64,000 bases of DNA from Gammaproteobacteria bacterium (GCA_028293805.1 JAQGOC010000363.1:1-64000), one strand, 5' to 3'; numbered from the stretch's first letter, positions 8,431-18,398 are shown. Numbers and translations are program-made. Notes: generated by a model from the sequence alone, not told the origin.

Positions 8431-9150
8431 ATGCAACGCGAAACACTAACCTATCAGGCCGATGGCCTGACAATGAAAAGCGAGCTGTTCTTTGAGCCGG
8501 GCAGCGGTCCGCGAGCCGGAGTGCTGGTGTACCCCGAAGCCTACGGTCTCAACAAACAGGCGCTCACACGGGCCGAGCGCCTGGCTTCGATCGGTTACGT
8601 GGCGCTTGCCTGCGACCTGCACGGGAACGCGCAAGTCGTCGAGGATCTCGGCGCAGCCGTTGGAATGCTCGATCCGCTGTACGCGGATCCTTCCAAGACT
8701 CGCGCCCGCGCGGCGGGTGGTTTACGCGCCTTGGCAGCACGCCCCGAAGTCGATGCCGCACGTATCGGGACCATCGGCTTCTGTTTCGGGGGCACGATGA
8801 GCCTGGAGCTGGCCAGGTCGGGCGCCGATATCAAGGCAGTGGTGGGTTTTCACAGCGGCCTTGCGACCAAGGCGCCCAAAACTGACGCCAAGGCGATCAA
8901 GGCCCGCATTCTCGTCTGCATCGGCGCCGACGATCCATTCATCCCCCTCGAGCAACGTGCGGACTTCGAGAAAGAAATGCGTGCTGCGGGCGTGGATTGG
9001 CAAATGCATCTCTACGGCGGCACCGTGCATAGTTTCACGAACCCGGAGGCCGCAAATGCCAAAAGACCCGAGGCGGTCCGCTATAACGCCGTGGCGGACA
9101 AGCGTTCGTGGAAATTGATGCAGGATCTGTTCATGGAGGCCTTCGCTTGA
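8431..9150 (+). CDS. dienelactone hydrolase family protein
   Basis: A 239-residue alpha/beta hydrolase with the dienelactone-hydrolase nucleophile motif GFCFGGTMSL, where cysteine replaces the usual serine. LVCIGADDPFIP carries the acid residue and GGTVHSFTNPEA carries the catalytic histidine, so the Cys-Asp-His triad is complete. GGAGG lies just upstream of the ATG. The family hydrolyses dienelactones in chloroaromatic breakdown, but many members act on other esters. There is no chlorocatechol gene nearby, so the substrate is open. It appears to be a single-gene unit. Confidence 0.88.
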   Translation: MQRETLTYQADGLTMKSELFFEPGSGPRAGVLVYPEAYGLNKQALTRAERLASIGYVALACDLHGNAQVVEDLGAAVGMLDPLYADPSKTRARAAGGLRALAARPEVDAARIGTIGFCFGGTMSLELARSGADIKAVVGFHSGLATKAPKTDAKAIKARILVCIGADDPFIPLEQRADFEKEMRAAGVDWQMHLYGGTVHSFTNPEAANAKRPEAVRYNAVADKRSWKLMQDLFMEAFA

Positions 9151-9671
9151 GCGTTGCCCCGACCCGCCCTCGCGCCGGGCGCGATTCGCGCTCGAGAAGC
9201 ACCTTTGGTTCGTCGCTGGGGGCATGCCAAGTTTCCTTACGAACTGGCTAGAGTATTGGCGCCTCCGTGGCTGACTGTGAAAGTTCGGTCGGGACATGCC
9301 ATCTTCAGGCGCGGCCCAGTCCAAGGAAGCAGACTCAGTGCGGGCCCGTCCGGAAAGCGCCTCATTTCCCGGGGAAGTGCGGACCGGCGAGCAAAAACCC
9401 CCCGCGCGTCAGCTACTTAACTCATGACCTGGGCACCCGCGGCCGACAGGCCAGGCCCGATGTGAGCAATCGGGCGCACGACCTCCCCTGTCCGCCGCGG
9501 ACCTTGTGGAGACTTCCGGCGCGCCAGACCGATTGCCCCAGCGACGCCGCCGCTCAGTCCTAAGCCCTTTCATGAGCTTGCGACCGCCAGGACCCTTTGT
9601 GATCCACGCCCGGTCAAGCACGCACGCCAGCGCTACAGTGGGATCAACGTACGCTAAAGAGTGGCTGGCTG
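9151..9671. other. 521-base intergenic region, nothing recognised
   Basis: No convincing gene was found between the hydrolase and the HD-GYP gene. A short GC-rich dyad (TCGCGC-CGG-GCGCGA) lies about 20 bases after the hydrolase stop, but it has no T-run, so a terminator role is uncertain. Several overlapping frames are open, as expected at this GC content, without protein-like composition. Confidence 0.4.
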
Positions 9672-10898
9672 GTGTTGAAGAAAATCGCTGTGAATCAGCT
9701 CACAGTCGGAATGTTCGTCCAGGGCTTCGACGAGGGCTGGCTCAAGCATCCCTTCTGGCGCAACCGCTTCCTGATCAAAGACGAGTCCAGGCTGCGGGAG
9801 ATACAGGAAAGTGGCGTGCAGCAGTGCTGGATCGATGTCTCCAAAGGGCAGGATTTGCCGACGCAGATGCCGCCGGAATTCGCAGCGGACGAGTTGGCCA
9901 GCTCGAAGCAGCCGCCGGAGCCCAAGCGCGACCGTGCATTCCTGGCCGACGAGCTGGAGGAAGCCGCGCGACTGCGCGCACGTTCGGCGGACGCCATGCG
10001 CCGCTTATTCACCGAAGTACGGCTCGGCAACGCCATCCGGCCGGGTGAGTGCGTATCGCTGGTCGACGACGTTGTGGAATCGATCAACCGCCATCCAGAC
10101 GCCCTGCTGAGTCTCCTGCGGCTGAAGAATGCCGACGAATACACCTACTTGCATTCGGTGGCGGTGTGCGCGCTGATGGTGACCCTCGGGCGCCAGCTGG
10201 GCTTCAACGATGGACAGTGCCACGACGCCGGCATGGCGGGGATGCTGCACGATCTTGGCAAGGCGGCCATGCCCCAGGACGTTCTGAACAAGCCGGGCAA
10301 GCTGACGCCCGAAGAATTCGAGGTGATCAAACAGCATCCCGTGCGTGGTTACGAAATGTTGCTCGCCGGCGCGGATGTCAGCGAGGGCGTGCTGGATGTC
10401 TGTCGTCACCATCATGAGCGCGTGGATGGCACGGGCTATCCGGATCGGTTGACGGAAGTACAGATCTCGCTGTTGGCCCGGATGGGCGCGGTTTGCGACG
10501 TCTATGACGCAGTGACGTCGGACCGCCCGTACAAGGCCGGTTGGGATCCGGCGCAGGCCCTCTCCCAGATGGCCACGTGGAAGGGTCATTTCGACCCGAT
10601 GGTCTTTCAATCATTCGTCAAGAGCGTCGGGATCTATCCGACCGGCTCATTGGTGCGGATGCGCTCAGGTCGACTGGCTGTCGTGCTCGACCAGAACCCC
10701 TCGGCCCTGACCAAGCCTCGCGTGAAGCTGTTCTTTTCCACCAAGGCGGGCTTGCCCATGAAACCCCAGATCCTCGATCTGGCGGCTTCCCACGTTACGG
10801 ATCAGATCCAGGCGCGCGAACCCCCCGAGAACTGGCACTTTACGTACCTGACGGAGTTGTGGGACGGCGATGCAGCGCTGCGACAGGCACGGCGCTAG
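9672..10898 (+). CDS. HD-GYP domain cyclic-di-GMP phosphodiesterase
   Basis: The 408-residue protein starts with a DUF3391-like N-terminal region (KKIAVNQLTVGMFVQGFDEGW). The HD-GYP domain occupies about residues 145-320. Its metal and signature residues are intact: HSVAVCALM, MLHDLGK (HD), CRHHHERVDGTGYPDRL (HH and GYP), and MGAVCDVYDAVTSDRPYK. Such enzymes hydrolyse c-di-GMP to pGpG or GMP. No sensory or receiver domain is visible beyond the N-terminal part. The start is a GTG. The gene is convergent with the MFS transporter gene, 25 bases apart, and looks monocistronic. Confidence 0.92.
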   Translation: MLKKIAVNQLTVGMFVQGFDEGWLKHPFWRNRFLIKDESRLREIQESGVQQCWIDVSKGQDLPTQMPPEFAADELASSKQPPEPKRDRAFLADELEEAARLRARSADAMRRLFTEVRLGNAIRPGECVSLVDDVVESINRHPDALLSLLRLKNADEYTYLHSVAVCALMVTLGRQLGFNDGQCHDAGMAGMLHDLGKAAMPQDVLNKPGKLTPEEFEVIKQHPVRGYEMLLAGADVSEGVLDVCRHHHERVDGTGYPDRLTEVQISLLARMGAVCDVYDAVTSDRPYKAGWDPAQALSQMATWKGHFDPMVFQSFVKSVGIYPTGSLVRMRSGRLAVVLDQNPSALTKPRVKLFFSTKAGLPMKPQILDLAASHVTDQIQAREPPENWHFTYLTELWDGDAALRQARR

Positions 10899-10923
10899 CG
10901 AGGGGCGGACGGGCCGACTCCTG

Positions 10924-12126
10924 TTATGCCATTGCCACGTCGCGCGCCTCGCGACCCAGGCCTATGAGCACCGCAATGACCAGTGCGGCCGCCAGTGCAA
11001 CACTGGCCAGGGCAATGCCATAGTTCTCCGCGTGCCGTGCAGCGATCGAGGTCTGCAGTACTGCATTCGATGACGCAAGAAGATTGCCGAGTTGATACAC
11101 AGTGCCGGGAAACGTCGCCCGCGCATTCGCAGGCGACAGCTCGGTCAGATGGGCGGGAATCACCCCCCAGGCACCTTGCACACAGAACTGGATGAGGAAG
11201 GCTCCAACGGCGAGCAGCGTATACGACGTTGAAAAAGCCCACAGATACGTGACTGGAATGGCCAGTAGCGCTGCAATTGCAATGGCGCGCCGACGTCCCA
11301 GCCGCTGACTCCAAAAACCGAAGGTCCAGCCGCCCAGTATCGCACCAACGTTGTAGATGATGGCGATGGTGCCGGTCGCGTGCGCGTCGAATCCGTGCTG
11401 AACCTGCAGGAAGGTGGGATAGATGTCCTGCGTTCCATGGCTGAAGAAATTGAACGCCGTCATGAGGAGGATGGCATAGAGGGCAAGCCGCCAATGCTTG
11501 CGCAGCGTCTGCAGAAAACTCTCCGCGCGACCGCGCTCCGGGTTCCAGCCCGGCGACTCGGGCACGTGCCGGCGTATGAAGAGCACGAGCAGCGCCGGCA
11601 GAAGGCTGATCATGAACATCCCACGCCAGCCAATCACGTCATGGAGCCCTGCATACACCACCGACGCGAGCAAATAGCCCATCGGATATCCCGATTGCAG
11701 GATGCCTGACACCAGACCGCGCGCCTCGGGTTTCACGGTCTCCATCGTCAGCGAAGCGCCGATTCCCCACTCGCCTCCCATGGCCACGCCAAACAGCGCC
11801 CGGATCACGAGAAACACAGCGAGGCTCGGTGCAAAGGCGCCGGCGAAACCCATCAGGGCATACAACGCAACGTCCAGCATCAATATCGGCCGACGCCCGA
11901 ACCGGTCGGCAAGCCGCCCAAACAGGAAGGCCCCGAGGGGGCGCAATGCCAGAGTCAGGGTGATGGCCCAGGCCGCGTCCCGTCGTTCGACCCCGAATTC
12001 CGCCGCCACATCCTTCAGCACAAATACGAGCAGGAAAAAATCGAAGGCATCCAGCATCCAGCCGAGAAAGCTCGCCGCCACCACTTTGCGTTGTACCGGA
12101 GTCCAATCCTTCAGCGCTTGAAGCAT
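10924..12126 (-). CDS. MFS transporter, SHS/lactate-permease-like
   Basis: A 400-residue, twelve-helix transporter. WTPVQRKVVAASFLGWMLDAFDFFLL is the N-terminal helix typical of the sialate/lactate symporter group. GRLADRFGRRPILM is the loop 2-3 MFS motif, and FGFWSQRLGRRRAIAIA is its repeat in the second half. I chose the ATG at 12126, five bases after the RND gene stop; the frame is open further upstream but that stretch reads the RND gene out of frame. It is the last gene of an operon of M81 peptidase, adaptor, RND pump and MFS, so it may move a product or substrate of that system. Confidence 0.85.
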   Translation of the reverse strand: MLQALKDWTPVQRKVVAASFLGWMLDAFDFFLLVFVLKDVAAEFGVERRDAAWAITLTLALRPLGAFLFGRLADRFGRRPILMLDVALYALMGFAGAFAPSLAVFLVIRALFGVAMGGEWGIGASLTMETVKPEARGLVSGILQSGYPMGYLLASVVYAGLHDVIGWRGMFMISLLPALLVLFIRRHVPESPGWNPERGRAESFLQTLRKHWRLALYAILLMTAFNFFSHGTQDIYPTFLQVQHGFDAHATGTIAIIYNVGAILGGWTFGFWSQRLGRRRAIAIAALLAIPVTYLWAFSTSYTLLAVGAFLIQFCVQGAWGVIPAHLTELSPANARATFPGTVYQLGNLLASSNAVLQTSIAARHAENYGIALASVALAAALVIAVLIGLGREARDVAMA

Positions 12127-12131
12127 GTTTT

Positions 12132-15100
12132 TCAAACGTCCAAGGCGGGTGTTGGGTTTGCACCGCCCCACCCACGCCAGTGATGCATCGAGCGAGCCCA
12201 GCGATCGAACGACAGGTAAATCACGGGTGTGGCGTAGAGCGTCAATATCTGCGAGGCGATAAGTCCTCCAATGATCGCGATGCCAAGCGGAGTCCGCAGT
12301 TCCGCGCCCATACCGGCGCCGGCGGCCAGCGGTACGGCGCCGAACAACGCCGCAAAGGTTGTCATCATGATCGGGCGGAAGCGCAGCAGGCAGCCCTGGC
12401 GAATGGCCTCGAGCGGGGCCAGGCCCTGGTCGCGCTGCGCGGCCAACGCAAAGTCGATCATCATGATGGCATTCTTCTTCACGATGCCGATGAGCAGAAT
12501 GATGCCGACCATGCCCATGATCGACAGGTCCTGTCCGCACAAGAGGAGCGCCAGCAACGCGCCGACCCCGGCCGACGGCAGGGTCGAGATGATGGTGAGC
12601 GGATGCACCGCGCTTTCGTAGAGAACGCCGAGCACGATGTAGACCGCAACGAGCGCGATGAAAATCAGCCAGGGCTGCGTGCGCAGCGAGTCCTGGAATG
12701 CCTGCGCGGTTCCCTGGAATGAGGCGGTCAGCGTGGACGGCTTCCCCGACTGCTGCTCGACGGTTCGGATGGCATCCACGGCCTGCCCGAGACTTACTCC
12801 CGGAGCGAGGTTGAATGAGAGCGTGATCGCGGGGAATAGCGCCTGGTGATTGATCGAGATCGGCGCCAGACCGGGCTCGACGCTCACCAGGACACTCAGC
12901 GGCACGAGTTGGTTGGATGCGGACGAGCGGACGTACAGGCGCTTGAGCGAGTCGGTCGAGAGCTGGAAGCGGGGGTCGACTTCTTCGATCACGTGATACT
13001 GATTGAGCTGCGTGAACAGTGTCGCGATCTGCCGCTGTCCGAAGGCGTCGTACAGCGTATCGTCGATCGCCTGCGCGGAGATGCCGAGCCGTGAGGCGGT
13101 ATCACGATCGATCCTGATGGTGGCGCTCGCGGCCAGGGATTGTGCATCGGAACTGACATCGCGCAGCTCCGGCGATGCCGATAATTTTTTCAACAGGATG
13201 TCTGACCAGCTGGTGAGCTCGGCGATGTCGCCGTCCTGCAGCGTATATTGGTATTGCGTGGCGGTCGCGCGTCCGCCCATCTGGATGTCCTGCCGGATCT
13301 GCATGAAAAGGGTTACCCCTGCGACGCCCGCGGCGCGTCGTTTCAGGCGCCCCATCACCTTGGCAGCCGTCGAGCTGCGCTGCTCGCGCGGACGCAGATT
13401 GATATTGATGCGGGCCTGACTCATCGTTGGATTGGTGCCAATCCAATAGTCGGCGTTTTCGACGTCCGGGTCGGCCGCTATGATGCGGCCGAGCGCCTGC
13501 ATCCGCTCCGCCATCGAGTCGTAGGAGATATCGGGCGCGGCCTGCACCGCGCCGGTGATGAAGCCGGAGTCGACAATGGGAAAAAACCCTTTGGGAGTCA
13601 CGACATAGAGGTATATAGAAAGGAGCAGCGTGGCGGCGGTCGCGAGCAACATCATGACAGGATGGACAAGAACACGATCGAGCGTTCTTGCGTAAAAGCC
13701 AGCCACGGCCTCGAATAGCCACTCGGAGCGAAGATACCATTTCCCGCGCTTTTCGTCAGGTGAATGACGAATGAGCCAGGCACACATCATCGGCGTCACG
13801 GTCAGCGAAATGATGCCCGACATGAGGATTACGACGGTGACCGTCACCGCGAACTCTCTGAAGAGTCGTCCGATGATCCCGCCCATCAGCAGTATGGGGA
13901 TGAATACCGCTATGAGAGATACTGTCATCGAGACGATGGTGAAACTCACCTCGCGTGAACCGTCGATCGCCGCCCGCAGCGGCGGTTTTCCGGCCTCGAG
14001 GTGGCGCATGACGTTCTCGACCACGACGATCGCATCGTCGACGACGAAGCCGACGGCGATGGTCATGCCCATCAGCGAGATGTTGTCCAGGCTGTAGTCC
14101 AGTACAGACATCACGCCGAACGCACTGACGAGAGACAGCGGTATCGCCACGCTGGGTATGATCGTGGCCCACAGATTGCGCACGAAAAAGAAAATCACCA
14201 GGATCACGAGCGCGATCGTGATCAGCATGGTGATCTGCACGTCACTGACTGCCGCGCGAATGGTCTGAGTGCGATCGCCTACCAGGACGAGCTTCGCCGC
14301 CGGCGGCAGCGAGGCGGTCAGTTGCGGTAACCGCGCCTTGATCCTGTCGATCGTCTCCACGACGTTGTAGCCGGCCTGCTTGTGGATATCGATGATGATG
14401 GCGCGCTTGTCCTGCAGCCATGCCGCCTGCCGCACGTCTTCCGGGGCGTCGATGACGTTACCCAGGTCCTCCAGCCGGATGGGCGCCCCGTTTCTGTAGG
14501 CGACTACAATGGATTTGTAGCCCGCGGCGGTCATCACCTGGTCCGTGGCATCGAGAATGACAGCGCGGTGGGGACCGGTCAGGCTGCCCTTCGGAGCATT
14601 GACCGTCTGCACACTGATCATGTTGCGCACGTCGTCGAGAGTCAGGCCGAGCTGCGCCACTTTGTCCGGATCGAGCTGCACTCGCACTGCCGGACGCTGC
14701 TGGCCATGGAAATCCACGAGTCCCACACCCGGCATCTGAGAGATCTGCTGCGCGATGAAGTCCTCGGCATAGCGATCGACTTCGGTCAGGGGCAACGTGT
14801 CCGAAGTGAGTGCGAGCGTCAACACCGTAAGGTCGGCCGGATTGGTCTTGCGGTATGTCGGCGGATTGGGAAGATTCTTCGGCAGCAGGCCGCCGGCGGC
14901 ACTGATCGCGGTCTGCACGTCCTGGGCGGCGCCATCGATGGAGCGGCCGAGATCGAACTGCAGAGTGATCTGCGAGCTGCCGAGGGAACTCGAGGAGGTC
15001 ATCTGCGTGATGCCCGGAACGTTCGAAAGCGAACGCTCGAGGGGCGTCGCCACAGAGGAGGCCATTGTGTCGGCACTCGCTCCGGGCAGATTGGCGGAGA

Positions 15101-15239
15101 CCTGGATGGTCGGGAACTCGACCTGGGGCAGCGGCGCGACGGGCAGCGAGAAGTAAGAATTGACGCCCACGAAGATGACGCCTACGGCCAGGAGCAGCGT
15201 GCCGACCCGGCGGCGGATGAAGATCTCGGAAATGTTCAC
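12132..15239 (-). CDS. RND efflux pump, MdtB/MdtC-like inner-membrane subunit
   Basis: A 1035-residue RND transporter of normal length. It begins NISEIFIRRRVGTLLLAVGV, then a periplasmic porter domain. Proton-relay aspartates lie in TM4 (GFVVDDAIVVVENV), and the second repeat ends with GIVKKNAIMMIDFAL. The GTG start overlaps the adaptor stop as GTGA, indicating translational coupling. No outer-membrane TolC-like factor is encoded in the window, so a distant one must be used. The operon starts with a Tat-exported M81 peptidase, which links the pump to peptide metabolism by context. Confidence 0.92.
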   Translation of the reverse strand: MNISEIFIRRRVGTLLLAVGVIFVGVNSYFSLPVAPLPQVEFPTIQVSANLPGASADTMASSVATPLERSLSNVPGITQMTSSSSLGSSQITLQFDLGRSIDGAAQDVQTAISAAGGLLPKNLPNPPTYRKTNPADLTVLTLALTSDTLPLTEVDRYAEDFIAQQISQMPGVGLVDFHGQQRPAVRVQLDPDKVAQLGLTLDDVRNMISVQTVNAPKGSLTGPHRAVILDATDQVMTAAGYKSIVVAYRNGAPIRLEDLGNVIDAPEDVRQAAWLQDKRAIIIDIHKQAGYNVVETIDRIKARLPQLTASLPPAAKLVLVGDRTQTIRAAVSDVQITMLITIALVILVIFFFVRNLWATIIPSVAIPLSLVSAFGVMSVLDYSLDNISLMGMTIAVGFVVDDAIVVVENVMRHLEAGKPPLRAAIDGSREVSFTIVSMTVSLIAVFIPILLMGGIIGRLFREFAVTVTVVILMSGIISLTVTPMMCAWLIRHSPDEKRGKWYLRSEWLFEAVAGFYARTLDRVLVHPVMMLLATAATLLLSIYLYVVTPKGFFPIVDSGFITGAVQAAPDISYDSMAERMQALGRIIAADPDVENADYWIGTNPTMSQARININLRPREQRSSTAAKVMGRLKRRAAGVAGVTLFMQIRQDIQMGGRATATQYQYTLQDGDIAELTSWSDILLKKLSASPELRDVSSDAQSLAASATIRIDRDTASRLGISAQAIDDTLYDAFGQRQIATLFTQLNQYHVIEEVDPRFQLSTDSLKRLYVRSSASNQLVPLSVLVSVEPGLAPISINHQALFPAITLSFNLAPGVSLGQAVDAIRTVEQQSGKPSTLTASFQGTAQAFQDSLRTQPWLIFIALVAVYIVLGVLYESAVHPLTIISTLPSAGVGALLALLLCGQDLSIMGMVGIILLIGIVKKNAIMMIDFALAAQRDQGLAPLEAIRQGCLLRFRPIMMTTFAALFGAVPLAAGAGMGAELRTPLGIAIIGGLIASQILTLYATPVIYLSFDRWARSMHHWRGWGGANPTPALDV

Positions 15240-16522
15240 GAGAAGTGGGCCCGAAGGCCCGTCCGCCGACTCCCCGACAGGCCGGACCCTCCTTGCGTGA
15301 CGCCCGGCTGTCGCGAGCCTGGTCGGCCGCCCCCTGGTAGGCCGGACCCCGCCTCCCGCTTCGCCTGCGCGTGGGTGCCGGTCGCGATGCGGGCCTGGCC
15401 GTCGACGACGACAGTTTCGCCGAGGGCTATGCCCGAGAGCACGGCGGTGAAGCCGTCGACCGACTTGCCGGTGGTCAGCGGCCGCATTTGTATGGTCTCG
15501 TCGGCTTTGACCACGTAGGCGTATTCGCCAGTCTGGCCTCGCATGACCGCTCGAGTTGGAATGACAGTGACCGCGTGCTCGGTCCGTACCAGCAGGCGGG
15601 CTGAGACCAGCGAGACCGGCCACAGCGTCCGCCCAGTGTTGGCGAATATCGCGCGCAGACGAACCTGTCCCGTCACGGAATCGACCTGGCTGTCGACGAC
15701 GGAAAGCTCGCCTTCGGCGAGGCTCGTGTTGCCGTCTCGCGTGTAGGCGATCACCCGCAGCTTCCCTTTCGACGCGCTTGCCAGAATGTCGGGAAGCTCG
15801 TCCTGTGGCAGGGAGAAGATCACGGAAATGGGATGCATTTGCGTGACCGTGACGATGCCGCCCGCATCGGCGACGTGCACTATGGAACCGGCATTTACCA
15901 GTCGCAGGCCGGCGCGCCCCTCGATCGGGGCGACCACTCGCGTGAACTGTAGTTGGAGCTTCGCTGTATCGACCGCAGCCTCATCCGCGCGCACGGTCGC
16001 TTCCAACGCCTGCACCTGGGCTTTGGCAGTCTCCATGACCTGAACGGAGATACCGCCGGTGTCGACGAGGGCGGCATAGCGCTCTACATCGGATCTGGCG
16101 TTGGCAAGTTGCGCCTGGTCTTTCGCGCGCATAGCCTCTGCCTGGGCCCGTTGTGCTTCGAAGGGGCGCGGGTCGATTTGCGCAAGCAGATCCCCGGCGT
16201 GCACTTCCTGACCCTCCGTGAAGGTCACCTTATCCAACTGACCATCGACGCGAACTTTGATGTTCACAACGCTCAATGGCTGCACCGTGCCGATGCCGTT
16301 GAGGGCGATCAACAGGTCCCTGGACGTCGAGCTAGCGACAATCACCGGCACCGAAGGCGCGCGCGCGTTTGTGGTGGCGGCCGCAGGCCCATGATCGCGA
16401 CCGAGCAGATAGCCGCCAAGGATCACAGCCGCGAGTGCGGGGGCCCACAACCGGAGCGCTTTGGAACGCGACAATCGAGGGCGCGGCGGAGCCGCCGCAC
16501 CCTGACTTGCGAGCTCGTTCAC
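15236..16522 (-). CDS. RND periplasmic adaptor (membrane fusion protein, MdtA-like)
   Basis: A 428-residue adaptor. An N-terminal membrane anchor (LWAPALAAVILGGYLLG) is followed by a barrel-hybrid segment (NGIGTVQPLSVVNIKVRVDG), the lipoyl half-motif VTFTEGQEVHAGDLLAQIDPRPFE, an alpha-hairpin and the matching second half IEGRAGLRLVNAGSIV. The C-terminal tail is rich in glycine, serine and arginine (GLPGGGRPGSRQPG) and looks disordered. The start is GTG, nine bases after the M81 stop. It pairs with the coupled downstream RND subunit and would bridge it to an outer-membrane channel. Confidence 0.9.
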   Translation of the reverse strand: MNELASQGAAAPPRPRLSRSKALRLWAPALAAVILGGYLLGRDHGPAAATTNARAPSVPVIVASSTSRDLLIALNGIGTVQPLSVVNIKVRVDGQLDKVTFTEGQEVHAGDLLAQIDPRPFEAQRAQAEAMRAKDQAQLANARSDVERYAALVDTGGISVQVMETAKAQVQALEATVRADEAAVDTAKLQLQFTRVVAPIEGRAGLRLVNAGSIVHVADAGGIVTVTQMHPISVIFSLPQDELPDILASASKGKLRVIAYTRDGNTSLAEGELSVVDSQVDSVTGQVRLRAIFANTGRTLWPVSLVSARLLVRTEHAVTVIPTRAVMRGQTGEYAYVVKADETIQMRPLTTGKSVDGFTAVLSGIALGETVVVDGQARIATGTHAQAKREAGSGLPGGGRPGSRQPGVTQGGSGLSGSRRTGLRAHFS

Positions 16523-16531
16523 CCGGCGTCC

Positions 16532-18193
16532 CTACTCTGAAGTTCCGTCTCGTCCCGGATAGTCGCCCAGCTTGCCCGGACCTTTGACCGAAAAGGTCAG
16601 GTTGGCGGCGTAGGGATACAGTTTCTTGACGGGGGTGTGCTGGTAATCGAGTGCCTCGAGGCGCACCGTGCCCACGAACGGCTGCTCGGGCTCGACCAGG
16701 ATAAAGGTCTTGCAATAGCCGCTGTCAGTGAAGCCACGGTGGAAGTGAACACGCGACTTGATAGCGAACACCTTGAAGGCATCCGGATCGATGCCCAGAT
16801 CGAAAAAGTGGCGCGGCTCGACGAACTGAACCAGGTACGGGCTGATGACGACCACGTTGCCGTCGCCGAATTTCACGCTGACCCAGAGCTGCGATCCGGC
16901 GGCCTTGCCCTGCCCATGGGTGATCCCACCGCTGACGGTAGCGACCGTGCCCTTGATCCGAACGGGTTTACCGGCGGATACGTCGATTCGCCCGCCGATG
17001 TCCATATCGAACGGATCGCCGGCCTTCACCCCCTTCTTGCGCAGCGTGTTGATCGCATCCTCATCGGCGATCGTGCCGATCAGCGTGTTGCTGAGCTTCT
17101 GATCGATGACCTGCTGCAACAGCCAGGTCGCGGCTCCAGTGCGATCGCTGTGATCCGCCAGCACGACCTTGCCTTGCTGCACCGCTTGTCGGGCAAGACG
17201 GACGCCTTCGGCATGGCTGACGACCTTCGTGTGGTGCAGGAGCTCGTCGCGCAGGCGCCAGGCCGTGCCCGCTATGTCATCGGCAATGTGCTCGGCCAGC
17301 TCCGGATTGCCGTTGGTCATGACCTGGAAGCACATGCCCGCGTCAACGGCATCCATGAATGCAAACCCATAATAGAAGTTCACATAGACATCCGGCTCCC
17401 GCGCCTCCCAGGTCAATGTTCGCTGAACCAGATCCATCCACGGCGACGTGCCCGTCCACTGCAGCACGGAAGGCGTGAGGATCGGAGGCTTGCGGGTGGC
17501 GCTGACCGGCTTGTATTGCCCGCGGATGCAGCGAATGAGCGTGCGCGCGGCACGCTCCCCCTGCAGGTAGCCATCGTAATGTGGGTAGTACTTGATGCAG
17601 AACGCAAGGTTGGCGTGCCGAAGGAATTCAGCATCCTCATTGCCGTGCGGATCAAAGGTGCCCACGATAAAGCCCTTGGGACCGATCACTTCGCGCACAC
17701 GGCGGGCAATCTCCGCTTCGGGCTTGGCAACATCCCGCACGCCCATGGCGCCGTGCAGACACAAGTAGGCGCCGTCGAAATGCCCCTGCGCTTTCAGATC
17801 GGCGATCATCTTGTCGAGAAAGTGCAGGAACGCCTCTTTCGTGATCCACCCGGAGCCGGATCCCTTCTTCGATCCGAGGGGCGACTCGATGCCGACGAGC
17901 TCGACGTTGCCGTACTCTTTGGCGACCGTGACGAAGCCACCGATGTAACTCACGGGTTGCGAGGCCAACAAGGCTTCACCGCGCGCCGGCGATCCTTCGT
18001 AGATGAAGTCGTCCGTCACCGTGTCATAAGGCAGAAAGGTGACCGTCTCGTGCACGAAGTGCATGACCGCAATCCGAATCGGCTTTGCGCTGGCGTTCCC
18101 GTTGGCTTTCGAGGCAGTCTGGGCACCGGCGGCCAGGGGCAGCAGGGCGGCAGTACCCAGGCCCAGGAGGGCTCGTCGTCGTGGCATTTTCAC
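16532..18193 (-). CDS. Tat-exported M81-family (MlrC-like) metallopeptidase, copy 1
   Basis: A 553-residue member of the M81/DUF1485 family, whose best-known member MlrC finishes cleavage of linear microcystin. The N-terminus PRRRALLGLGTAALLPLAAGAQ is a twin-arginine-type signal with an AGA cleavage site, so the mature enzyme should be periplasmic. Candidate metal ligands are in MHFVHETVTF, CLHGAMG and GTFDPHGN. The GTG start is supported by AAGGA seven bases upstream, the same spacing as in the second copy at 32203-33870, which is highly similar along its whole length. It heads an operon with an RND pump and an MFS transporter, behind a LysR-type operator. The actual substrate is unknown. 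Confidence 0.85.
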   Translation of the reverse strand: MKMPRRRALLGLGTAALLPLAAGAQTASKANGNASAKPIRIAVMHFVHETVTFLPYDTVTDDFIYEGSPARGEALLASQPVSYIGGFVTVAKEYGNVELVGIESPLGSKKGSGSGWITKEAFLHFLDKMIADLKAQGHFDGAYLCLHGAMGVRDVAKPEAEIARRVREVIGPKGFIVGTFDPHGNEDAEFLRHANLAFCIKYYPHYDGYLQGERAARTLIRCIRGQYKPVSATRKPPILTPSVLQWTGTSPWMDLVQRTLTWEAREPDVYVNFYYGFAFMDAVDAGMCFQVMTNGNPELAEHIADDIAGTAWRLRDELLHHTKVVSHAEGVRLARQAVQQGKVVLADHSDRTGAATWLLQQVIDQKLSNTLIGTIADEDAINTLRKKGVKAGDPFDMDIGGRIDVSAGKPVRIKGTVATVSGGITHGQGKAAGSQLWVSVKFGDGNVVVISPYLVQFVEPRHFFDLGIDPDAFKVFAIKSRVHFHRGFTDSGYCKTFILVEPEQPFVGTVRLEALDYQHTPVKKLYPYAANLTFSVKGPGKLGDYPGRDGTSE

Positions 18194-18253
18194 GAGTTGA
18201 TCCTTGTCGAATGATGGAATCGCAATGCCTCTTCTGGCGAAAGGCTGAGGGAC

Positions 18254-18323
18254 AAGATAGGCAGTGGTGACGCCCTTGGGCCAATGAATTCATGCCGAGT
18301 CCGCATAACCCGGAGCTATGCGG
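18254..18323 (-). promoter_or_regulatory. LysR-type operator plus promoter for the M81-RND-MFS operon
   Basis: The dyad GCATAAC-CCGGA-GCTATGC (18303-18321), flanked by CC/GG, has one mismatched pair and fits the T-N11-A LysR rule. Exactly 16 bases further in the leftward direction lies CATTGGC (18280-18286); a -35-like TTGGCC (18279-18284) and a -10-like TATCTT (18254-18259) are 19 bases apart. The dyad centre is near -65 from the predicted start. The same layout recurs at three other promoters. Confidence 0.75.
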
Positions 18324-18398
18324 GCGCACCCGCGCGACAATCGCAGATTCCCGCCGCTGCGCACGCCGCTGCGCACGCCATGAAATAATCGCAGCTCG

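Noticed and set aside
15240..15623. Longer N-terminus for the RND subunit
   Set aside because: The extension overlaps the adaptor gene out of frame and is arginine-rich; the GTG at 15239 overlaps the adaptor stop and matches the family start.
16637..18214. Plus-strand frame antisense to M81 copy 1 (and a similar one at 32560-33897 against copy 2)
   Set aside because: The resemblance between these two frames only mirrors the similarity of the M81 genes; neither has protein-like motifs.
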